Notes: generated by a model not told the origin, from the sequence alone. A stretch of DNA of 64,000 nt from JAEUOS01 sp031423955 (GCA_031423955.1 JANPGJ010000036.1:12581-76580), one strand, 5' to 3'. Shown: positions 17,741 through 26,318, counted from the stretch's first letter. Translations and numbers: made by a program.

Positions 17741-18070
17741 TTAGGCTTCGGCTTGCGGGAGCACGCGTTTCATCGGCTCATGCTGATGGGCCTGGGATTT
17801 GTCCTTGTGCTTCAGGATCTGCCGATCGAGTTTGTCGGCGAGCGCATCGATGGCGGCGTACATGTTTTCGTCGACGGTCTCGGCGAAGATATCGCGCCCG
17901 CGCACATGGACGGTCACTTCGGCTTTCTGGGCCATTTTCTCGACCGACAGGATCACGTTGACATCGATGACCTGGTCGAAATGGCGCTTGACTCTGGATA
18001 ACTTGGAATGAACGTAGTCGCGAATGGCTGGCGTTACGGAAACATGGTGTCCGCTTACTTTGAAGTTCAT
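17741..18070 (-). CDS. hpf: ribosome hibernation-promoting factor (HPF/RaiA family)
   Basis: 109 aa from the ATG at 18070, which has an excellent AGGAGG 5 nt upstream; longer upstream frames are not needed. It begins MNFKVSGHHVSVTPAIRDYV and has the conserved VNVILSVEKMAQKAEVTVHVRG strand-turn region and EDMYAAIDALADKLDRQI-like helix (here DENMYAAID). The short form lacks the C-terminal dimerisation domain of long HPF. It binds the 30S decoding region and promotes 100S dimers in stationary phase. It follows rpoN by 95 bp, which contain a small inverted repeat. Confidence 0.95.
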   Translation of the reverse strand: MNFKVSGHHVSVTPAIRDYVHSKLSRVKRHFDQVIDVNVILSVEKMAQKAEVTVHVRGRDIFAETVDENMYAAIDALADKLDRQILKHKDKSQAHQHEPMKRVLPQAEA

Positions 18071-18097
18071 GCTGCCTCCTTTGCGTATCAAGCTGTC

Positions 18098-18119
18098 TTT
18101 CCGGTATATCGGCCGGAAA
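18098..18119. repeat. inverted repeat upstream of hpf
   Basis: TTTCCGG (18098-18104) and CCGGAAA (18113-18119) flank an 8-nt loop in the rpoN-hpf gap, 28 bp upstream of the hpf ATG. It may be a leader hairpin or operator; GATATA within it could double as a -10 element. Confidence 0.35.
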
Positions 18120-18165
18120 TCACGATTTGCAAGTGCGACCTGCGTGAAACCTGCCTGCGCGTTCG

Positions 18166-19605
18166 CTACAAGGACTTGCGCAGGTTGGCTGGCGGGATCT
18201 TGAGCGCATCGCGGTACTTTGCGATTGTGCGGCGCGCAACAACGATGCCTTGCTGGCCCAGGATGTCTGCAATCTTTGAATCTGACAAGGGTCGTTTGAG
18301 ATCCTCCGCGGTGACAAGTTGCTTTATTAAAGCGCGGATTGCGGTCGAAGAGCAAGCGCCACCGCTATCGGTCGCGACGTGGCTGCCGAAAAAATACTTC
18401 AATTCGAACAGTCCGCGCGGGGTTAGCATGTATTTGTTGGTCGTGACCCGCGAGATGGTTGATTCATGCAGACCGAGTTCGTCAGCGATCTCGCGCAGCA
18501 CCAGCGGACGCATGGCGACTTCGCCATGGTCGAAAAAATGCTTTTGCCGTTCAACCACCGCTTGCGCGACTCGCTCGATGGTTTCGAAGCGTTGCATCAC
18601 GTTTTTCAGCAGCCACTTGGCCTCCTGCAACTGGGTGATGAGCCCGTTCGGCTCGGCGCCGCCGCGGCCGCGTTCGCGCGACAGGATATCGGCGTACATC
18701 CGGTTGATTTTCAGGCGCGGCACCGCTTCCGGATTGATCGCGACCTTCCACACCGACTTCACCTTGCGCACCAGAACGTCGGGCTTGATATAACGCGTGT
18801 CGCCGGTGTCGAACTGGGCGCCGGGACGCGGATTGAGCTGCAGGATCAGTTCGCGCGCCGCGCGCAACTCCTGGTCATTGCACCTGCATGTGCGCTTGAT
18901 CTGCATGAAATCGCGCGCGGCCAGAAGTTCAAGGTGGGAGGTGACGATGGTTCGCGCCAGAGCATTGGCGGGATGTTCGCGCAGGTCGCGCAACTGCAGG
19001 AGCAAGGCTTCCGGCAGGTCGCGTGCGGCGATGCCGGCCGGCTCGCAGGTCTGCAACAACGTCAGCGCGGTTTCGAGGTCGCCATCCTCGACATCGAGTT
19101 CGGGCGGAAGGATCCCATATATGTCGGCCAGCGGCATGGTCAGATAGCCGTCCTGGTCGAGGGCCTCGATCAGCGCCGTGACCAGACCACGGTCGCGCTG
19201 CGAGAGTCTCATCAGGGTGATTTGCTGCAGCAAATGCTCGCGCAGGGAAAGGCCGGCGGCGGCGATCTGGCGCCCTGGCGAATCTTCATCATCGTCGCCG
19301 CGCGCGGCTTGCGAGGGCGCGGCGCCCGGATCGCGATCGGCCCATTCAGCATCCGGCGGCGTGCCATCGGGGCCACCGGCGAAAGCGTCGGCGATTGATT
19401 CAGTCTGCACCCGCTCCTCGCTGCCGAAGGCGGATGCGTCCGGGGCGAATTCCTCTTCGCGCTCCAGCAGCGGATTCTCGGCCAGCATCTGCTCGATCTC
19501 GGCATTGAGTTCGATGGTCGACAATTGCAACAGCCGGATCGATTGCTGCAACTGCGGCGTCAATGTCAGATGCTGCGAAAGCTTGAGTTGCAGGGCTTGT
19601 TTCAT
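18166..19605 (-). CDS. rpoN: RNA polymerase sigma-54 factor (RpoN)
   Basis: 479 aa. All three regions are present: the Gln/Leu-rich region I (LKLSQHLTLTPQLQQSIRLLQL at 7-28) that contacts enhancer-binding activators, an acidic region II, and the C-terminal core-binding/HTH domains ending in the RpoN box ARRTIAKYRDALKIP (one conservative change from ARRTVAKYRE). It recognises -24/-12 promoters and needs an AAA+ activator; such an activator is encoded at 44791-46236. It lies 6 bp after lptB, so it is probably co-transcribed with the lpt genes. Confidence 0.97.
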   Translation of the reverse strand: MKQALQLKLSQHLTLTPQLQQSIRLLQLSTIELNAEIEQMLAENPLLEREEEFAPDASAFGSEERVQTESIADAFAGGPDGTPPDAEWADRDPGAAPSQAARGDDDEDSPGRQIAAAGLSLREHLLQQITLMRLSQRDRGLVTALIEALDQDGYLTMPLADIYGILPPELDVEDGDLETALTLLQTCEPAGIAARDLPEALLLQLRDLREHPANALARTIVTSHLELLAARDFMQIKRTCRCNDQELRAARELILQLNPRPGAQFDTGDTRYIKPDVLVRKVKSVWKVAINPEAVPRLKINRMYADILSRERGRGGAEPNGLITQLQEAKWLLKNVMQRFETIERVAQAVVERQKHFFDHGEVAMRPLVLREIADELGLHESTISRVTTNKYMLTPRGLFELKYFFGSHVATDSGGACSSTAIRALIKQLVTAEDLKRPLSDSKIADILGQQGIVVARRTIAKYRDALKIPPANLRKSL

Positions 19606-19611
19606 GTTTGT

Positions 19612-20334
19612 CTAGAGACGGAAATGTTCGCCCAGGTACACCCGGCGAACGTTTTCGTTGTCAACTATCGCTTCCGGTCCGCCGGAGGCCAGTACGCGCC
19701 CCTCGCTGATGATGTAGGCGCGGTCGCAAATGCCCAGCGTTTCACGCACGTTGTGGTCGGTGATCAACACACCTATCGACCGTTCCTTGAGAAACCTGAT
19801 GATTTTCTGGATGTCGATGACTGCGATCGGATCGACACCGGCGAATGGCTCGTCGAGCAGGATGAATTTCGGGTTGGTCGCGAGTGCCCGCGCGATTTCG
19901 ACGCGCCTGCGCTCACCGCCCGATAACGACAGCGCCGGGTTGTCGCGCAGCCCCGCGATATTGAGGTCGGCGAGCAGTTCATCGAGGCGCGCCTCGATAG
20001 CCGCCCGGTTCAGGCCCTGCAATTCAAGAACGGCGCGAATGTTCTCGTCGACGCTGAGTTTGCGGAATACCGACGCTTCCTGCGGCAGATACGAAAGCCC
20101 CAGCCTCGCGCGTCTGTGCATCGGGTGTGAAGTGACGTTTTCGGTGCCCAGGGTGACGCTGCCGGCATCCGCACCCACCAGACCGACCACCATGTAGAAA
20201 CAAGTGGTCTTGCCAGCGCCATTCGGGCCGAGCAGGCCGACCACCTCGCCGTTGGCGACTTCAAACGAAACGTCCTTGACGACCTCGCGCGCCTTGTAGC
20301 GTTTCTTCAGGCCCTGGGCTTTGAGACTGCTCAT
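19612..20334 (-). CDS. lptB: LPS export ABC transporter ATP-binding protein LptB
   Basis: 240 aa from the ATG at 20334, overlapping the lptA stop (ATGA). Walker A GPNGAGKTT lies near residue 37, the Q-loop in YLPQEASVFRKLSV, the ABC signature LSGGERRRVEIARAL near 139, and Walker B FILLDEPFAGVDP follows. LptB powers LptFG extraction of LPS from the inner membrane; lptF and lptG are elsewhere. The order kdsD-kdsC-lptC-lptA-lptB-rpoN is the conserved one. Confidence 0.97.
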   Translation of the reverse strand: MSSLKAQGLKKRYKAREVVKDVSFEVANGEVVGLLGPNGAGKTTCFYMVVGLVGADAGSVTLGTENVTSHPMHRRARLGLSYLPQEASVFRKLSVDENIRAVLELQGLNRAAIEARLDELLADLNIAGLRDNPALSLSGGERRRVEIARALATNPKFILLDEPFAGVDPIAVIDIQKIIRFLKERSIGVLITDHNVRETLGICDRAYIISEGRVLASGGPEAIVDNENVRRVYLGEHFRL

Positions 20335-21059
20335 TTCCTGGGCGGTTCCGGATACTCGCTGCGCGGGGCGGCAATGCCGCCCGACGGCCGCAGGTTCAGA
20401 TTCGGGCGCTTTTCGGCGGCGGCATCGGGTGCGGCCGGTGCGACATTGCGGGGCTGGATCACGGCGCGTACCCGACCGTCCGGATTGTTGGTCGAACCCG
20501 AGTCGCGGCCGCCAAGCACTGTGTAGAACTCGCTGCGTCCGTCGTAACTGATGAAATTGCCGCGCACTTCGTCGGCGCCGCGGACGATGCGTGCCCGGGT
20601 GATCAGTTCGGCCTTTTCTGAGCGCGCGTCGTACTCTATGCGTTCGCCCCAACCCTCGACATACTCGTCCATGTTTTCGCGCTTTTGCTTGAAGTACGCG
20701 AATCCGCCGGGCCCTTTTTCCGCTGTACCACGCTGGAAGCCTTCCGGGTCCTGACGCACCGTGAGCTTGTCCGCCCGAATCAACAGCGTGCCCTGGGTCA
20801 ACGTGACATTGCCTTCGAATAAATTGACCTGGCGTAAATCGTCGTAGCTCATGCGGTCGGCTTCGATGTTCACCGGCTTGTCGCGATCGGCCTTCTCGGC
20901 GTGGCACACGGGCGGTGCACAGGTGAGCAGCGCGAACACGAGCAATCCCGTAATGCCTGCGCCGGACCAGGCGTGGCTCTGGCGGTCGCTAACTGTCGCG
21001 GTCGGCCGGTTCGGTCCGCTGGCCGCTGGTCTGCATAGAATGGTCAACATGCGCGGCAA
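20331..21059 (-). CDS. lptA: LPS transport periplasmic protein LptA
   Basis: 242 aa. An N-terminal signal segment (GLLVFALLTCAPPVCHA, about residues 38-54) precedes the OstA/LptA beta-jellyroll: DKPVNIEADRMSYDD, NLFEGNVTLTQGTLLIRADKL and VEGWGERIEYDARSEKAELI are typical. LptA forms the periplasmic LPS bridge between LptC and LptD. The unusually long 35-residue stretch before the signal suggests that a start further in may be used. It starts immediately after the lptC stop. Confidence 0.93.
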   Translation of the reverse strand: MPRMLTILCRPAASGPNRPTATVSDRQSHAWSGAGITGLLVFALLTCAPPVCHAEKADRDKPVNIEADRMSYDDLRQVNLFEGNVTLTQGTLLIRADKLTVRQDPEGFQRGTAEKGPGGFAYFKQKRENMDEYVEGWGERIEYDARSEKAELITRARIVRGADEVRGNFISYDGRSEFYTVLGGRDSGSTNNPDGRVRAVIQPRNVAPAAPDAAAEKRPNLNLRPSGGIAAPRSEYPEPPRK

Positions 21060-21680
21060 TCAGTTGTCGCCCGTCTTGCCGCGACGTTGCAGGTAGCTGG
21101 CGCGAATGTCGGCATGCAGCCGGAACTGCCTGTAGCGGTTGTCGAAATCCATCCCGGTGCCGTTCAGGACCGACTGGCCCTGTTCGACACGCACGGGTGC
21201 GGGCGTGTCGGCACGGTCCTCGTCGGGCACCACACGCAGGTAGGTGGTGGTGATGCGCATCGCGGTGCCACCGCCCTTGCCGGCGGTCGGTGCTTCGGCG
21301 GTGCGGAACAACTCGACATTGTCGTGCAGATAGGCGGTTTCGCCGCCAGCGGTGACGATGCCGCGTTCGGCGGTGATGCGCAATTCCGGCTTGCCGGGTT
21401 GCAACTGGCGCAAGTTCGGGCGGGTGAGGTAAGACTGATCATCGGCCGGAATGTGAAGCATGCGGTCGGCCGTCAACGAATAACGCGGCTGGCCGGTATC
21501 CGACAGGCGCGTCAAGGTGAATTTTTCAACGATGTAGTCCGGTTCGCGATTCGCCGGCGCCGGTTCCACCTGGACCGACAAATCGATGGTGCGCGCCAGC
21601 CACAAGGTCAGCATCGCCAGCAACAACATGATCGCCAGGGGAAACAGGGCGCCGGCGCCACCGCGCGGGATGAGTTTCAT
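21060..21680 (-). CDS. lptC: LPS export system protein LptC
   Basis: 206 aa from the ATG at 21680, which overlaps the kdsC stop (ATGA) and gives MKLIPRGG followed by one transmembrane helix (LFPLAIMLLLAMLTLWLA). The periplasmic part shows the LptC pattern PDYIVEKFTLTRLSDTGQPRYSL and HDNVELFR. LptC anchors the LptBFG complex and hands LPS to LptA. Confidence 0.93.
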   Translation of the reverse strand: MKLIPRGGAGALFPLAIMLLLAMLTLWLARTIDLSVQVEPAPANREPDYIVEKFTLTRLSDTGQPRYSLTADRMLHIPADDQSYLTRPNLRQLQPGKPELRITAERGIVTAGGETAYLHDNVELFRTAEAPTAGKGGGTAMRITTTYLRVVPDEDRADTPAPVRVEQGQSVLNGTGMDFDNRYRQFRLHADIRASYLQRRGKTGDN

Positions 21681-22207
21681 TCGAGGTACTTCGCGATCAT
21701 CGCATCGAGCAATCCCTGATGATCGAGGATCAGCTCGCACACTTCACGCACCGCGCCGGCACCGCCAGCGGCTTGCGATACGTAGTGGACCCGCGCGCGC
21801 AATGGCGCCGGAGCGTGCGGAACGCTGGCTGCGAATCCCGCACGGATCAGGATCGGCAGGTCCAACAGGTCGTCGCCCATATAGCCGGCCTGCTGCGGAT
21901 TCAATTGCAGTTCGCCGAGCAGGTCGTTGAAGGCGGGAAGCTTGGCTTCGACACCCTGAAAGCAATAGTGGAACCCGAGTTCGCGGGCCCGCCTTTCGAC
22001 CAGTGCCGATCGGCGGCTGGTGATGATGGCGAGCTTGATGCCGCCATCACGCAGCATCTTGAGGCCATGGCCGTCACTGGCGCAAAAGGACTTGAATTCG
22101 CCGCCGTCTTCGGCGTACCAGAGGCGGCCGTCGGTCAGGATGCCGTCGACATCAAAGGCCATCAGCCTGATCGCCGCCAGCCGCGCGGAAAGGGCGGTAT
22201 CGACCAC
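21677..22207 (-). CDS. kdsC: 3-deoxy-D-manno-octulosonate 8-phosphate phosphatase (KdsC)
   Basis: About 176 aa HAD-superfamily phosphatase of Kdo synthesis. The nucleophile motif is DVDGILTDG near residue 18, followed by SFCASDGHGLKML and IITSRRSALVERRA. The C-terminal MGDDLLDLPIL (motif IV) is present. I chose a GTG at 22207, which starts 4 bp after kdsD; an ATG at 22240 or 22276 would overlap kdsD. It is somewhat shorter than E. coli KdsC (188 aa), mainly at the ends. Confidence 0.93.
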   Translation of the reverse strand: MVDTALSARLAAIRLMAFDVDGILTDGRLWYAEDGGEFKSFCASDGHGLKMLRDGGIKLAIITSRRSALVERRARELGFHYCFQGVEAKLPAFNDLLGELQLNPQQAGYMGDDLLDLPILIRAGFAASVPHAPAPLRARVHYVSQAAGGAGAVREVCELILDHQGLLDAMIAKYLE

Positions 22208-22211
22208 GCCG

Positions 22212-23228
22212 CTAGACCACTTTCGACTGCAAGAGGTCATGCATGTTGAGGGCACCGGCCAGGATGCCGTTGTCACCGGTGACCAACAACTGGGTAATGC
22301 GGTTTGATTCCATCAAGTGAACCGCCTCTGCAGCCAGGGCGTCGGCGCTGATGGTGCGCGGCGCAGCCGTCATGACCTCGGAAACCACGGTAGTGCGGAA
22401 ATCAGCCACCCGCTCAAGGGCGCGACGTAGGTCGCCATCGGTGAATATTCCGGCAATCCGGTGTTGGCGATCGACAACTGCGGTCATGCCCATGCGTTTG
22501 CGACTGATTTCCAGAATTGCCTGTACCAGCAAGGAATCGACCGCCACCGCAGGCACCGCATCGGCCGTGCGCATGACGTCGCGCACCCTGGTCAGAAGGC
22601 GCCGCCCGAGCGCACCACCAGGGTGCGCACGCGCGAAATCGTTCGGGCCGATGCCCTTGGCATGCAACAAGGCGACGGCGAGCGCGTCGCCCATCGCCAG
22701 TTGTGCGGTAGTGCTGGCGGTTGGCGCCAGATTCATCGGGCAGGCTTCCTTGGCGACACTGGTATCGATGGCCGCATCGGCAAGTCGCGCCAGGGTCGAT
22801 TCCGGATTGCCGCTGATGGCGACAAGCTTGGCACCCAAACGCTTGATCGATGGCACGATTGCCAGCAATTCGCTGGTTTCGCCGGAATTCGAGAATGCCA
22901 CCAGCACGTCATCGGCCGAGATCATGCCCAGATCGCCATGACTGGCTTCTGCCGGGTGGACAAAAAATGCGGCAGTACCGGTAGATGCAAAGGTGGCGGC
23001 TACCTTGCGTGCAATGTGTCCGGATTTGCCGATACCGGCCACCACGACCCGTCCGCGGCAGGCAAGCAGCAAGTCGATCGCGTGCGCAAACGAGTCATCC
23101 ACGCGGTCCACCAGCGCCGCAACCGCCGCTGCTTCGATTTCAAGCACTTCGCGGGCAAGTGCCAAGGTGTGCGCGCCCTTGAGCGGCAACGATCCGGTTT
23201 GGCTTTCTTGCAACGCAGCAGCTATCAT
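22212..23228 (-). CDS. kdsD: arabinose-5-phosphate isomerase (KdsD/KpsF)
   Basis: 338 aa. It converts ribulose-5-P to arabinose-5-P, the first committed step of Kdo. A SIS domain comes first (VVVAGIGKSGHIARKVAATFASTGT; HPAEASHGDLGM; FSNSGETSEL), followed by two CBS domains (about 205-330). HPGGALGRRLL links the parts. The proposed -10 element TATACT (23241-23236) lies so close to the ATG at 23228 that the leader would be nearly absent, so a slightly later start is possible. First gene of the kds-lpt-rpoN operon. Confidence 0.96.
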   Translation of the reverse strand: MIAAALQESQTGSLPLKGAHTLALAREVLEIEAAAVAALVDRVDDSFAHAIDLLLACRGRVVVAGIGKSGHIARKVAATFASTGTAAFFVHPAEASHGDLGMISADDVLVAFSNSGETSELLAIVPSIKRLGAKLVAISGNPESTLARLADAAIDTSVAKEACPMNLAPTASTTAQLAMGDALAVALLHAKGIGPNDFARAHPGGALGRRLLTRVRDVMRTADAVPAVAVDSLLVQAILEISRKRMGMTAVVDRQHRIAGIFTDGDLRRALERVADFRTTVVSEVMTAAPRTISADALAAEAVHLMESNRITQLLVTGDNGILAGALNMHDLLQSKVV

Positions 23229-23268
23229 GCAGCCGAGTATAGCAAACGGGCTGCCGGCGAATGGAAAT

Positions 23269-23284
23269 TGGCATCAAGATTGCA
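23269..23284 (+). promoter_or_regulatory. sigma-54-type promoter candidate upstream of the antiporter gene
   Basis: TGGCAT - 5 nt - TTGCA matches the TGGCAC-N5-TTGCA consensus at 10 of 11 fixed positions with exact spacing. Transcription would begin near 23295, about 80 nt before the ATG at 23377. It lies in the 148-bp divergent gap between kdsD and the antiporter gene. Confidence 0.5.
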
Positions 23285-23376
23285 GACAAATGGTGAAAAC
23301 AAGTGTTTCGCGGTCAGGAAATGTGCCAGTACGGGTTGCCAATTCGCGTGGTCGTGGCAGGTTTTCCGATTGACCC

Positions 23377-25350
23377 ATGCCCAACACGCTTGAAATTGTC
23401 CTGATTTTCCTTGCGGCATCGGTCGGCGTGGTGGCGTTGGCGCGCAAATTTCATCTGCCGCCGCTCCTGGGCTACCTGCTTGCAGGCATCGTCATCGGCC
23501 CCAATGGACTGGGATTCGTGCCTGACACCTCCGGAAATCGTTACCTGGCGGAATTCGGGGTGGTTTTCCTGATGTTCTCGATCGGCCTGGAGTTCAACTT
23601 GCCAAAGTTGACGGCGATGCGCGGGGTGGTATTCGGGCTGGGGCTGGCGCAGGTGGCACTTACCACCGTGATGGGGGTCGCCGCTGCCATGGTGTTCGGA
23701 TTCGGCTGGCGGGTCGGGCTTGCGCTGGGCGGCGCGCTGGCGATGTCGTCAACCGCGATTCTGGTCAAACTGATGGCGGAGCGCGGCGAGCTTGAAACGC
23801 CGCACGGGCGTGACGTGGTCGGAATCTTGTTGTTCCAGGATTTGGCGGTCGTGCCTTTTCTGGTGGTTGTTCCCGCGCTTGCCAGTTCACCCGAGAACAT
23901 CGCAATCGCGCTCGGCGTCGCGCTGGCCAAGGCGTGCGTGGTGCTCGGCATCCTGCTGTTCGCCGGGCGCAAACTGGTGCGCGCCTGGCTGACGGTGGTG
24001 GCGCGGCGCCGCTCGACCGAATTGTTCGTGCTTAACCTGTTGCTGATGACCCTCGGCCTGGCCTACGTCACCGAGCACGCCGGCCTGTCGTTGGCGCTCG
24101 GCGCCTTCGTGGCCGGCATGCTGATTTCCGAGACTGAATACCGGCATCAGGTCGAGGAGGACATCAAACCCTTTCGCGATGTGCTGCTCGGCCTGTTTTT
24201 CGTCACCATTGGCATGCTTCTCGACTTCCGCTCGGTGATCGCACAGCCATGGCTGGTGCTGCTGCTGGCGACCGGACCGGTGGTCGCGAAGTTCGCCGTG
24301 GTGGCGGGCCTGAGCCGGTTTTTCAAGCGTCCGGCCGGCACTGCGATTCGCACCGGCCTGGCGCTGGCACAGGCTGGCGAGTTCGGGTTTGTATTGCTGG
24401 CACAAGCAGGCGGCCTCAAGCTGGTTGACGCCAGGTTGATGGATGCGATCCTTGCCGCGATGTTGCTGTCGATGATCGCGGCACCACTGCTGATCGCCTA
24501 TAGCGACCGTATCGCGATGCGTTTCTCACGCGACGAGTGGATGCTCAAATCCCTGCAGCTGACGCAACTGGCGTCACGCACCATCAAGACCAGAAAGCAC
24601 GTGATCATCTGCGGCTACGGCCGCAACGGCCAGGCATTGGCCAAGTTGCTGGCGGCTGAAGGAATTGAATACATGGCGCTCGACCTCGACCCCGAACGCA
24701 TTCGCGAGGCGGCCGCGGGCGGTGATTCGGTGGTCTATGCCGACGCCAGTCGCCGCGAGTCGCTGATGGCCGCCGGGCTGGCGCGCGCGCAATCGGTCGT
24801 CATTTCGTACGCCGATACCCCGGCGGCACTAAAAATCCTGCATCACGTCAACGCGGTGAGGCCAGGCCTGCCGGTGATCGTGCGGGTCAAGGACGATACC
24901 GAAATGGACCGTCTGCACGCAGCCGGCGCCGCCGAGGTGGTGCCGGAGGCGTTCGAATCGAGCCTGATGCTGGCCTCCCATGCATTGCTGCTGTCGGGTG
25001 TGCCGATTTCGCGCGTGGTGCGCCGCGTTGGCACCGTGCGCGACTCGCGTTACGGCATGCTGCGCGGCTTTTTCCATGGATCAAGCGACGAACCCGAAGA
25101 TCTGGGCGAACGCCAGCATGTCCGCTTGCATTCGGTGTCACTCGAGCCGGGTGCCGACGCCATCGGCAAAATGCTTGGCGAAGTCAAACTGGACCAATTG
25201 GGAGTGGAAATCGTCACTGTGCGGCGGCCGGGAAAGGCCAGTCCCGCGGTCGGCCCGGATTTGCTGCTGGAGGCCGGCGATGTGCTGGTGCTCAAGGGCA
25301 CTCCGGAACCGATTGCACTTGGCGAGGCGCGCCTGCTGCAAGGCGCGTAG
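23377..25350 (+). CDS. Kef-type monovalent cation:proton antiporter (CPA2) with RCK domains
   Basis: 657 aa. The first 390 residues or so form the CPA2 transporter, about 12 helices with GYLLAGIVIGPNGLGFV, FSIGLEFNLPKL and the LAMSSTAILVKLM discontinuous-helix region. A TrkA-N (RCK-N) domain follows with HVIICGYGRNGQALAKLLA near residue 408 (GxGxxG Rossmann fold). A TrkA-C domain ends the chain (DQLGVEIVTVRRPGKA). This is the KefB/KefC/YbaL architecture: potassium or proton exchange gated by nucleotide or redox ligands. I leave the exact ligand open. It is monocistronic and followed by a bidirectional terminator. Confidence 0.93.
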   Translation: MPNTLEIVLIFLAASVGVVALARKFHLPPLLGYLLAGIVIGPNGLGFVPDTSGNRYLAEFGVVFLMFSIGLEFNLPKLTAMRGVVFGLGLAQVALTTVMGVAAAMVFGFGWRVGLALGGALAMSSTAILVKLMAERGELETPHGRDVVGILLFQDLAVVPFLVVVPALASSPENIAIALGVALAKACVVLGILLFAGRKLVRAWLTVVARRRSTELFVLNLLLMTLGLAYVTEHAGLSLALGAFVAGMLISETEYRHQVEEDIKPFRDVLLGLFFVTIGMLLDFRSVIAQPWLVLLLATGPVVAKFAVVAGLSRFFKRPAGTAIRTGLALAQAGEFGFVLLAQAGGLKLVDARLMDAILAAMLLSMIAAPLLIAYSDRIAMRFSRDEWMLKSLQLTQLASRTIKTRKHVIICGYGRNGQALAKLLAAEGIEYMALDLDPERIREAAAGGDSVVYADASRRESLMAAGLARAQSVVISYADTPAALKILHHVNAVRPGLPVIVRVKDDTEMDRLHAAGAAEVVPEAFESSLMLASHALLLSGVPISRVVRRVGTVRDSRYGMLRGFFHGSSDEPEDLGERQHVRLHSVSLEPGADAIGKMLGEVKLDQLGVEIVTVRRPGKASPAVGPDLLLEAGDVLVLKGTPEPIALGEARLLQGA

Positions 25351-25409
25351 GGAACAGGCGCAACTGTAGTAACGCGCGATCATGCATGGCGGATATGGTG
25401 TCGGAATAG

Positions 25410-25438
25410 AAAAAGGCCCGGTGTCTCCAGGCCTTTTT
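25410..25438. terminator. bidirectional intrinsic terminator
   Basis: AAAAAGGCC (25410-25418) and GGCCTTTTT (25430-25438) form a stem with A/T tracts on both sides. It lies between the convergent antiporter (plus) and PEP-CTERM (minus) genes and can serve both. Confidence 0.85.
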
Positions 25439-25455
25439 GCGGGCACCAGTCGAAA

Positions 25456-26148
25456 CTAAATGCGTCTGCGCCGGCCGATCGCACCGATCAGTGCCAGCCC
25501 TACCCCGAACATCATCGCCAGCGACGGCTCAGGAACAGGGGCTGCCGACCCGACAAAAAAGCGCTGAATGTCCAGCGCGTTATCACTTGGTGCCTGGGTG
25601 AAAACAACTTTCGATATCGACCCATTCGTTGTAAAGCCCACGAAATTATACGTGTTGGTGATAGCCGGCAACATCACTGACGAGGGAGGCGTGAAACTCC
25701 CGAACGACGACTCGATGCCGTTTGCAGTCACGGTGACGGTCAGCGGTGAATTCGCGATCAGGTACGAACCGAAATAAAAGCCGATGGCGCTTGCGCCGGA
25801 TGTCGTCGCGGTAATTGTATTTGGGTCTGCGGTCGCAGTCTTGGCGGTATAGATGACGGTTGGATTTCCAAGAGCGCCGATGTCCGAAATGATGCTTTCG
25901 TCAGCAGTGAACGACACTCCGGAACCCGCGACCGGGACCGGATTGCCGAAATATGACTGCGTGGTGCCACCACCAGGGTTCAGGTCGTTAAAGTTGTACT
26001 CGACGCCACCCGCGCCGCCAACAGTGGCGCTGCTGAAGCTTGTGAAGTCGTAGTACGGCGAAACCGTGACCGGAACCAGAACAAAGGCATGCGCCGAAAT
26101 CGTACCGAATGCCAATGCAGTGGCGAGGAGTTTCATTGCTGCCTTCAT
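25456..26148 (-). CDS. PEP-CTERM sorting-signal protein
   Basis: 230 aa from the ATG at 26148 (AGGAAT upstream). A signal peptide (LLATALAFGTISAHA) is followed by a Gly/Ser/Thr-rich beta-type exported domain. The C-terminus is a textbook PEP-CTERM signal: VPEPS, a hydrophobic helix (MMFGVGLALIGAIG) and the basic tail RRRRI. Such proteins are processed by exosortase and usually end up at the surface or in the exopolysaccharide matrix. No exosortase or EPS cluster is in the window, so this is an orphan substrate. Upstream are a sigma-54-like promoter and an AT-rich island. Confidence 0.92.
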   Translation of the reverse strand: MKAAMKLLATALAFGTISAHAFVLVPVTVSPYYDFTSFSSATVGGAGGVEYNFNDLNPGGGTTQSYFGNPVPVAGSGVSFTADESIISDIGALGNPTVIYTAKTATADPNTITATTSGASAIGFYFGSYLIANSPLTVTVTANGIESSFGSFTPPSSVMLPAITNTYNFVGFTTNGSISKVVFTQAPSDNALDIQRFFVGSAAPVPEPSLAMMFGVGLALIGAIGRRRRI

Positions 26149-26191
26149 GAATGTATTCCTAGGACTCGGGTCGGGGCGATGATGAGAAATA

Positions 26192-26208
26192 AGCAATTTT
26201 CATGCAAG
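26192..26208 (-). promoter_or_regulatory. sigma-54-type promoter candidate of the PEP-CTERM gene
   Basis: On the minus strand CTTGCATG - AAAA - TTGCT: the 16-nt core agrees with TGGCAC-N5-TTGCW at 9 of 11 positions, including the GC pair of the -12 element, but the -24 GG reads TG. The start would be near 26181, 33 nt before the ATG. Confidence 0.4.
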
Positions 26209-26225
26209 GAAAAAATATATAAATA

Positions 26226-26238
26226 AATCAGAAGGTTA
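26226..26238. promoter_or_regulatory. IHF-like site in an AT-rich island
   Basis: AATCAGAAGGTTA differs at one position from the IHF consensus WATCAANNNNTTR. It lies 18 bp upstream of the sigma-54-like element, inside the most AT-rich stretch of the window (26185-26260). That is the usual place for a DNA bend between an enhancer and a -24/-12 promoter. Confidence 0.35.
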
Positions 26239-26255
26239 TGGATTTTCAAGAACAA

Positions 26256-26269
26256 ATACGGGGCCGCAT
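26256..26269 (-). promoter_or_regulatory. shared motif copy 1 (candidate enhancer site)
   Basis: On the minus strand ATGCGGCCCCGTAT. It matches the copy at 27213-27226 at 11 of 14 positions and lies about 75-88 bp upstream of the predicted start of the PEP-CTERM gene. A function as a binding site for the sigma-54 regulator is inferred. Confidence 0.25.
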
Positions 26270-26318
26270 GTAAAAACCTCCGACATAGACATGGTGCGTG
26301 ATGCCCGCCAACCCAACA

